From Haliotis asinina (lineage: Eukaryota > Mollusca > Gastropoda > Lepetellida > Haliotidae): 64,000 bases of DNA. The DNA is taken from NCBI RefSeq assembly GCF_037392515.1, contig NC_090281.1, positions 50,720,145 to 50,784,144 on the forward strand. Direction: 5' to 3'. The notes under the pieces were generated by a model. The model was not told where the DNA came from. It saw nothing but the letters and a program-made list of their open reading frames with translations, and ran no database searches. Position numbers and translations under genes: made by a program. This document shows, piece after piece, positions 55,926 to 64,000 of the stretch (its first letter is position 1; each line of letters starts with the position of its first letter).

Positions 55926-58245
55926 AAGTAAAAGTGAAGATTTAATGATTATGGAAGTCCTGGGATTCTCCTACTCGTTAACTAAGCGCATTGTCCCCAC
56001 ATCTCTAAAAATTACACAGTACAAACCTAAGCTTTATAATAAAAGGTTATGAAGAACTATTTGACTGACACGTGTAACACTAAAAGCACTAGTGTTTATA
56101 GATAGCAGAATAAAATTCATTTTCTGTTATGATGTAATGATTCGGCATATATACTGTTCCTTGATCTATTAGGTCAGTAGTTACAATAAAAACAATATTT
56201 TAATATTAAAACGCTTGGACATTTTCTATAACGGACAGACTTCATGTTCAGATTCCCTATGTACATATTCTCTAGCACCAAATGTGAGTTTTACTCCTGT
56301 ATTTGTTAGCACAAAGTTGTCACAAAAAGGGAGATTTCCTTTCACCAGGGCCAATATTCTTTGATGTCTTTAAAGGGGCACTGATGCGGAGCAATTTCCG
56401 TGGACTGGTGTAAACTTTTGTTATTGTTTTTTTCCCGTGAGTACCCGGATGATATCCCAGAATTCGTGACTGGTTCGTGACCTCTGCTGCGCAGTCCCGT
56501 AAGCGCAATTGATAGTATGATTATAGACAGATCAACTGAGGTGAAGTCATTTGTACTTCTACTTCATTACAAATGTATTATGAAAACAAATGAAACACTT
56601 TGAAGGTTAATCATCTGCCAGTGGTAGAAATGGTAAAAAACTATTAGGACGGAAAAATAACGAAGCCAATGTACGTCTCTATATTTTGTCTCATAACCCT
56701 AATTAGTTTATTGTCATATTTGTATGATTCTAAAAATTATTAAAAGAACACACGATTTGCTTATACTCATAGTAAATTTCTAACATAACAGCAACATTTA
56801 TACATTGTATAGATTGCCAATGTTGATCCTATTTCACACACATACGCGATCTAGTGTGTGTTTTCTGTCATACAGATTCTGCTGAATGCTACAACAAATA
56901 AATTAAAACAAAATGCAAATAATGAATGTAAAACAGACTAATTTTATAGCAACAGTGTCAGGCTACTACCTTGTTCAGGAATGTATCCATCAATATCCAC
57001 GTTAAAGAAATCGTATTCCATTCATCTGCAGCTGGTAAATCATCCTGCTCTGTGTCGCGTGTCTTACAACTGTCTCATTTGCGAAAAAGTAACACATCGT
57101 TTCACGTCTTTCGTTGGTGAAAACTAGATAAACCTCTCATTGGTCTCCCAAGATAGCACACCTGGCAACTAATTGTATGATGTCCACTATTCTAAGTAAT
57201 TTAATTGACCAATATTGAGCAATCAATCAATCAACGCAAGGGTGGTTAATTCTTTGAAGGGAGGATGTTGTTTTTGCACTCACACTTTACGACAGGGTGT
57301 AGTCATCTACGCACACTGCCTTTTGACAAATCCGCTAGAAGATAAAAGTAATTAATCAATCAGTGTGTTATCGGTTAATCCTTTGATCGATGTTTGTTTT
57401 TGTAACTCAGCCGATAGACCCTCTTGCATCACTTACATGCACATATTACATAACGTACAATACATTTGCCATTACAGACCTTAATTTATAATGTTGAGTA
57501 TTTACTCCAGACAGGAGAAATGCCAAATGGGAACCTTTGTTGAGTAACCGAGTGGTGTTGCTACTAATTATACCTGCTATAAATTCATGAATTGACCATC
57601 CAGAGAATGATGACAAATAACACGTGTAGGTTTACACCATCAAACGCGAGTTACAGCAAGGAAGATGTAATCTCTGTGTCGCATGCAGCCTGAAAACACT
57701 TATGGGCCGAAACTGTTTTGAGGATACCGACGGAATTTCGTTACATAAGGAATACACACAGGCATTTGCTGTGTACTTTGGTAAATAAGTGAAATAAGGT
57801 GTTTTTTACGTAAGACAATTTTCAGATTTCTCTACCAAAGCCAAGGTCATCGTTTTTTTGTTTACGAATTCAAATAAACCAACTGTGTGTTTTATTATCA
57901 TAAATAATAAACCATTGTAGCTACCATAGCTACCAAAATTTACGTATGCTATTTGCTATCACAGCTGAACCAACACTCAAAACTACCTAAATATAAAGCT
58001 TTGCAATCTTCCGTACTGAAACAAATGGCTTGCTACGTGCCTGTAGACATCATATTTTCATGTAACATGATTAAATATCGAGGTTAAAAACACAGAAATA
58101 GGATCAAATTGGATCAGTAAGTATACCATCCAAGCATCCGAAAAGAACTACACTGCTGGGATATATGGTTACGATCAGACAAGGAATACCATGAATATTT
58201 TTAAACAAATGGCATGTGATGGGCATCCGGCCTCCTGACTGTTTG
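55926..58245. other. Non-coding right part of the 6.8-kb unit, first copy
   Basis: No gene is recognised. A segment starting CTTTAAAGGGGCACTGATGC near 56370 looks like the start of a dispersed repeat but has no second family member in the window apart from its tandem duplicate. Confidence 0.55.
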
Positions 58246-58406
58246 AGTGAGATATTCTTTCTATAATGGTGTCATTTCTATAGATTAAACATCTCCTCAC
58301 AAGATAGTGACATCATGTGAAGGATGTTACCTTTTAGATAGCGGTAGGTTGTTCCCCTTCCATGCAACTTGGAAGTGTACATGTAGTAAACTATGTTTAT
58401 CAGTAG

Positions 58407-58978
58407 CAGTCTAAGTAAACTTGAGTCTCGGTGTTTTTCATTACACTCGTCTACTGAGTAACAAACCCTAGTGGTAGGTTGCATCAGTTAACCTGTGAGA
58501 ATGACCAATCAGAACACAGCTTATTAAATTGGGAAAGGGGACATTTGCACATTCCTTCTGATTTGTTTTACCTCGAAAAGGTTTGCAAGAGAACGATTCC
58601 GAATGCTATTTTCTGTACAATCACTTCTGGCTAATGCACACATATAGCAGGCCACAGCACTGGCAACAGTTGCTGAAAAGAGCATTTTTGTCAATATTCA
58701 AGGATGTCAGCTTGCAGAAATATTAACTAATGGTAACGATGTCATCAGAAATCCATAAGCATATATACTGTGGCTCAAATATCTGTGTTTTATGCGGATT
58801 TTCATTTTTTTCAGTGTCAGTGACTGGGGAATACTGTAAGTCCCACCAAACCCATTGTCTGATCGTTTAAATCCGTACAGCCGTCTCTATATTTATTGTA
58901 CAGTCATGGGTCGCTTAAAGGTTTCTCAGACTCAGTGCAGGAGTGTAACGAATAGTACTGAGACTAACTTTACTGATC
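58407..58978. mobile_element. Relative of the 10-bp-TSD MITE, second tandem copy
   Basis: Duplicate of 51624-52195. Confidence 0.7.
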
Positions 58979-60381
58979 ATAATCATTGGCTGTTTCAGAG
59001 GTTCAACAAATGTTTTAAAAGCCACTTGCCACGGGGCAAGTGACCTTAAGAAAGTAACTTGTCCTGACTAATATTCCACTTGCCCTGACTTATGACATTA
59101 TCATGATGATGAAATTGTGAAAGAATAAATCAACATGGTATTTCATGTTAATGTTTACTGGACTGTTTATTGAAAAGAAAAACAACAAAGATAACTCTAC
59201 TTTATTGTGAAATTTAATAGCTACATTTTGAGCAGATATGAAATGAAATCCAAGCTTATTTGCAGTTTGAATCCGTTTGCAGAAATTACCTTGTAGACAA
59301 GTAAGATACCATTATTTGATTACCCCAATTGAAAACTGGCTTGTCCTGGGTGTCAGACGATGAGATTTTTTTATCCATGTGTTTATAATGAACATCCATA
59401 CATTAAAGCAACGGATATCTAGAACTCTTTTGGTCCAGGCCATATGCTGTATATTTTAGTTAAAATGCCTATAACAAACGACAGATAACAAATTAAAACT
59501 AGTGGTCCTCTTGAGTATGTTAGTACCCTAATACTAGAAATTCACCATAAGAGCTATAGCATTGAGAACAGTTAAGACATGGTCATATGTATTGGGAGAA
59601 AACATGCAGAAGTTTACTGAAAGAATTGTGCGAATATGCAGGAAATATACAATATAGCCCCCATATTTGTACAGAAAAAATATAAAAATCCTCATCGCCC
59701 CCTCTTGTGATAAATTATGAACGGTCCCTTACCAACACAACAATTACTAGACTAGTAGACTATTACACGTGGACTTGGTTGGTTCTTTGATCTCGTCCAA
59801 AATACGTAGAAACAGTTTTCCACACTATGTTCCGGTTATTAAAACCGGTTTGGACTAAGCAGCTTTGGTGTTGTGCGCCGTTGTTTCTGTTACTACCCAT
59901 GCAAGTTTTGTTGATGGCGTGGTCAGTCAGTTGACATTTATGCTATTTATGGTTTGCGGGTTCCAACGTCACTATCACTCATTCAATGGCACGCATAGTA
60001 AAACCACGCGAAAACCGGAGTAAACGCATCGGCAACAGTAACCGCCCAAAACGAATGGTGTACCGTGGAAAATTTATGTCGTTTCCTCTTAAACACAACA
60101 CTGAACGTCAGTAGTCGTAGTCACATTCATACAGCTGATCACATTTACCTTTCGAATCAACACACGAGTCCTCCGGTGAGTAAAGTTCTTTGGCGGGACC
60201 CACTGGCGATGAAAGTGTCACTCAAACTTCGAGAACTGTTATAACCGAGACGAGCACTGATCCATTCTGGTTAGGTGCTGTTATATTTTACGCCACTATT
60301 TTGCCTTTGATTGCACTGTTTCAGTGTAAGCTAGGTAATTGTATAACTACACATAACTGGGAGAAATAGATCATCCAAACA

Positions 60382-60462
60382 ACTCCCAATACAAGACAGA
60401 TATATTTGCAACCAAGATAACCTGGGTTGCAAATATATCTAGATCTATGTAGTATTGGGAAT
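60382..60462. repeat. Long hairpin, second tandem copy
   Basis: Duplicate of 53599-53679, with the arms unchanged. Confidence 0.85.
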
Positions 60463-61276
60463 TATCAGATTATAACGCAGATTTGAACTTCGATCCTTAC
60501 CTGCAACTGTTACTGTTAAATGTTCGGCAATGAACTAAATGGCACAGACTTGGATTATCAGGGATAATCTACAACATGGATAGGTCACTTGCTTGCTTTC
60601 TTTACCATTTGTACCGATTAGCGTGCTTCGGCAGGCTCCAACGCACTCAGTGACTTGGCTCGTTCTCAGCGCAACTTCCTCTGTATAAACTTAACAGTCT
60701 GTTGTATCAGTCGGCATTTAACAATGAATTAATGAATTATAATAAGAACGAAGAGCAAGAATTACATGTGAATGAATGAAAGAAATAAAGAAAAAGAATG
60801 AAAAAGTACACATATGAATGAATGAAAGAATAAATGATACACCACGGCCAATCCCCCCAAAACGTTAAAGAACACATGTGTTAACATTACGTCGTTTTTA
60901 AAAACTTTACTTTGAGACATTTTTGTGCAGTAATTAATTCAGATATCTTATTGCATGTGGGGAATGGCATGAACATTAACAAAATGTTAACTGACACTGT
61001 CACACACCCCTAAAAAACCCAGAAGGTTTAAAACTATCACAAAGCGCTGTAAACACCTTTCCAGTTTTGTCAAATAATAAGATCAAAAAGAAAGAAAGAA
61101 GTTATAGAACTATAAGCAGCACAAGCACCAATAGTGGATCAGTTCAGATCGGCGATATGTCATTTTTCAAAGACATCACACACCATAACAATTTATCAAA
61201 AATCATAAAACCACCACTATTACTTGCAAACAACTTTCACCTGATGGTATATTCCCCTCACAAATCTGAAGATGTA

Positions 61277-62573
61277 CAGTGTTCCCAGAAATTATTGAGA
61301 AAATCTTTGTTTTTTTTCTAATGATGCTAAGATTGGAAAAAGGGCTTTCACTATGCATTAAGCATACTAAATAAGGGAGACAACTCTTGAAGGCTTAGAA
61401 GGCAGCTCATTACGTCAAGAGTTATCTCCCTTGTCTGGGCAGACGGCTTCCTGTGTTGACATGGCAGAATTTACAGCAAGAGAGAAAAGAAAGCTCATTC
61501 TAGATGATTTTGAAAGGGGTGAGGCTGGTGCTAAAGTGTTAGCTTGTAGACATGGTATTCCTCTGTCTACAGTATACAGAACTATGAAGAATATTCAAAC
61601 AGGAACCGGGATAGAGCACAAAGCAGGGGCAGGTCGGCCTAGGAAATTCAGTGTTGTGGATCGCCGAAGACTTGGGCAGATTGTGAGTAGGGGCAAATTG
61701 AAAAGTGTTGAGAACATCAGAAATGAAATGATTAGCAGAGGAAGTCCTCAGGTATGCAATGAAACAGTTAGGCAGGAATTACAGAGACTTAATTGGGTGA
61801 AAAAACGTGGAATTCCCTCGCCGTTGATGAAAGATGCACAAAAGGAAAAACGTTTAAACTGGTGTCGGGCTCATGAAAATCAAGATTGGGATAATGTTTT
61901 CTTTTCGGATGAAAGTTCTGTTTGGCTTTTCCCTAATTGTGTGAAAATTTGGACCAAAGATACTGTCAAACCTATCTACCAGCGACCCAAACATAGCTCG
62001 AAGTTTCACATGTGGGGTGGCATATCGGCTCGCGGAGTGACGCCATTGTGTGTTTTCACGGGAAACTTGACAAAAGAAAGATACGTTGACATTCTAAATG
62101 GTCACCTTCTTCCGACAGCACAAACATTGTATGAAGATGATTGGATTTTCCAGCATGATAATGACCCAAAACACACTGCGCGCTACACAAAACAGTGGTT
62201 GTCGGGCGAAAATGTTGAAGTTTTAGACTGGCCCAGTTACAGCCCAGACCTAAACCCAATTGAGAATGTGTGGGGAGTCATGAAGGACAGAATAAACCAA
62301 AAGGGACTGAGAAATATTGAAGATATGAAGGCCGAGGTGGTTTAATATTGGGATACCCTGTCACACGATTACCTACAAACTTTGATGGGTAGTGTGCCTA
62401 GGCGTATTCAGGCATGCATTGCTGAGCGAGGAGGTCTAACAAAGTACTAAAACAAGACTGAGACTGTAAAAGGATGATGTTTTAACATGTTTATGTAAGT
62501 AAAACGCCAGAAGTTAATAAACGTAATGAGTTACATGACGCAACATGATTCTCAATAAGTTCTGGGAATACTA
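61277..62573 (+). mobile_element. Tc1-like transposon (DD34E), second tandem copy
   Basis: Duplicate of 54494-55790, with the same ends and the same TA flanks. It arose by duplication of the whole unit, since its flanks are also shared. Confidence 0.95.
61461..62345 (+). CDS. Tc1-like transposase, ended early by one stop codon, second tandem copy
   Basis: The reading frame is identical to 54678-55562, including the TAA (62343-62345) and the 34 in-frame codons after it up to 62450. The stop therefore predates the tandem duplication. The DD34E motifs are present. Confidence 0.93.
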   Translation: MAEFTAREKRKLILDDFERGEAGAKVLACRHGIPLSTVYRTMKNIQTGTGIEHKAGAGRPRKFSVVDRRRLGQIVSRGKLKSVENIRNEMISRGSPQVCNETVRQELQRLNWVKKRGIPSPLMKDAQKEKRLNWCRAHENQDWDNVFFSDESSVWLFPNCVKIWTKDTVKPIYQRPKHSSKFHMWGGISARGVTPLCVFTGNLTKERYVDILNGHLLPTAQTLYEDDWIFQHDNDPKHTARYTKQWLSGENVEVLDWPSYSPDLNPIENVWGVMKDRINQKGLRNIEDMKAEVV

Positions 62574-62637
62574 TATGTGAAAGTCTCCATGTATATATTC
62601 TCCCTGGTTTTATCCAGCACATAATCATATCCATAAG

Positions 62638-62708
62638 GGGAATCGAACCCGAGACTTCGGCCTGTCAAGCAAACGCTTTATCCAGGAGGCGAGCTAACCC
62701 ACAGCCCT
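62638..62708 (-). mobile_element. tRNA-like SINE head, second tandem copy
   Basis: Duplicate of 55855-55925. Confidence 0.65.
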
Positions 62709-64000
62709 AAGTAAAAGTGAAGATTTAATGATTATGGAAGTCCTGGGATTCTCCTACTCGTTAACTAAGCGCATTGTCCCCACATCTCTAAAAATTACAC
62801 AGTACAAACCTAAGCTTTATAATAAAAGGTTATGAAGAACTATTTGACTGACACGTGTAACACTAAAAGCACTAGTGTTTATAGATAGCAGAATAAAATT
62901 CATTTTCTGTTGTGATGTAATGATTCGGCATATATACTGTTCCTTGATCTATTAGGTCAGTAGTTACAATAAAAACAATATTTTAATATTAAAACGCTTG
63001 GACATTTTCTATAACGGACAGACTTCATGTTCAGATTCCCTATGTACATATTCTCTAGCACCAAATGTGAGTTTTACTCCTGTATTTGTTAGCACAAAGT
63101 TGTCACAAAAAGGGAGATTTCCTTTCACCAGGGCCAATATTCTTTGATGTCTTTAAAGGGGCACTGATGCGGAGCAATTTCCGTGGACTGGTGTAAACTT
63201 TTGTTATTGTTTTTTTCCCGTGAGTACCCGGATGATATCCCAGAATTCGTGACTGGTTCGTGACCTCTGCTGCGCAGTCCCGTAAGCGCAATTGATAGTA
63301 TGATTATAGACAGATCAACTGAGGTGAAGTCATTTGTACTTCTACTTCATTACAAATGTATTATGAAAACAAATGAAACACTTTGAAGGTTAATCATCTG
63401 CCAGTGGTAGAAATGGTAAAAAACTATTAGGACGGAAAAATAACGAAGCCAATGTACGTCTCTATATTTTGTCTCATAACCCTAATTAGTTTATTGTCAT
63501 ATTTGTATGATTCTAAAAATTATTAAAAGAACACACGATTTGCTTATACTCATAGTAAATTTCTAACATAACAGCAACATTTATACATTGTATAGATTGC
63601 CAATGTTGATCCTATTTCACACACATACGCGATCTAGTGTGTGTTTTCTGTCATACAGATTCTGCTGAATGCTACAACAAATAAATTAAAACAAAATGCA
63701 AATAATGAATGTAAAACAGACTAATTTTATAGCAACAGTGTCAGGCTACTACCTTGTTCAGGAATGTATCCATCAATATCCACGTTAAAGAAATCGTATT
63801 CCATTCATCTGCAGCTGGTAAATCATCCTGCTCTGTGTCGCGTGTCTTACAACTGTCTCATTTGCGAAAAAGTAACACATCGTTTCACGTCTTTCGTTGG
63901 TGAAAACTAGATAAACCTCTCATTGGTCTCCCAAGATAGCACACCTGGCAACTAATTGTATGATGTCCACTATTCTAAGTAATTTAATTGACCAATATTG

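Larger units (their letters stand above)
51463..58245 (+). repeat. 6783-bp tandem duplication, first copy
   Basis: It starts at AGTGAGATATTCTTTCTATA and repeats from 58246 with a constant offset of 6783 bp. In the parts I compared there is one substitution (A at 56130, G at 62913) and no indel. The unit contains a MITE relative, a hairpin, a Tc1-like transposon and a tRNA-like SINE head. Confidence 0.97.
58246..64000 (+). repeat. 6783-bp tandem duplication, second copy (cut by the window end)
   Basis: It is colinear with 51463-57217 at a constant offset of 6783 bp. Position 64000 corresponds to 57217, so about 1.0 kb of the unit lies beyond the window. Confidence 0.97.

Overview
This window looks like nuclear DNA from a marine gastropod, most probably an abalone (Haliotis). 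The main evidence is a dense population of short interspersed elements whose tail ends in (ACTC)n, a type I associate with abalone genomes. Genes have introns with GT/AG borders, CpG is not strongly depleted in unique parts, and about half of the window is repeats.

Layout. 1-1290: intergenic DNA with old SINE pieces. 1291-1864 (minus): one exon of a DEG/ENaC-type sodium channel, with a one-base frameshift. 1911-10548 and 11117-19744: two direct copies of an 8.6-kb segmental duplication. Each holds SINEs, a 2.4-kb G/T-rich minisatellite, an ATTC microsatellite, a triplicated ~300-bp unit and a dispersed repeat, but no recognisable gene. 19745-25032: intergenic, with fold-back repeats, a CA microsatellite, a possible leader exon and a complete non-autonomous DNA transposon with a 10-bp target duplication. 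25033-30565 (plus): a complete six-exon gene for an RNF14-like RBR E3 ubiquitin ligase (478 residues). A 47-bp minisatellite at its exon 5/intron 5 border repeats the exon end together with its splice donor seven times. 30566-41260: intergenic, with a Tc1-like deletion derivative, a fragment of a Mutator-like transposase and more SINEs.

41261-42595 and 48289-49542 (both minus): two paralogous single-exon genes for ankyrin-repeat proteins with a C-terminal SOCS box, probably substrate adaptors of Cullin-RING ligases. 51463-58245 and 58246-64000: two nearly identical direct copies of a 6783-bp unit (the second cut by the window end). Each carries a Tc1-like DD34E transposon whose reading frame ends early by one stop codon.

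The three host genes that can be read well are all linked to ubiquitin transfer (one catalytic E3, two likely adaptors), but they are different families and the proximity may be chance. Nothing in the window looks like a retrovirus-like or Polinton-like element. The most unusual structure is the amplified exon-end/donor array in the RNF14-like gene.
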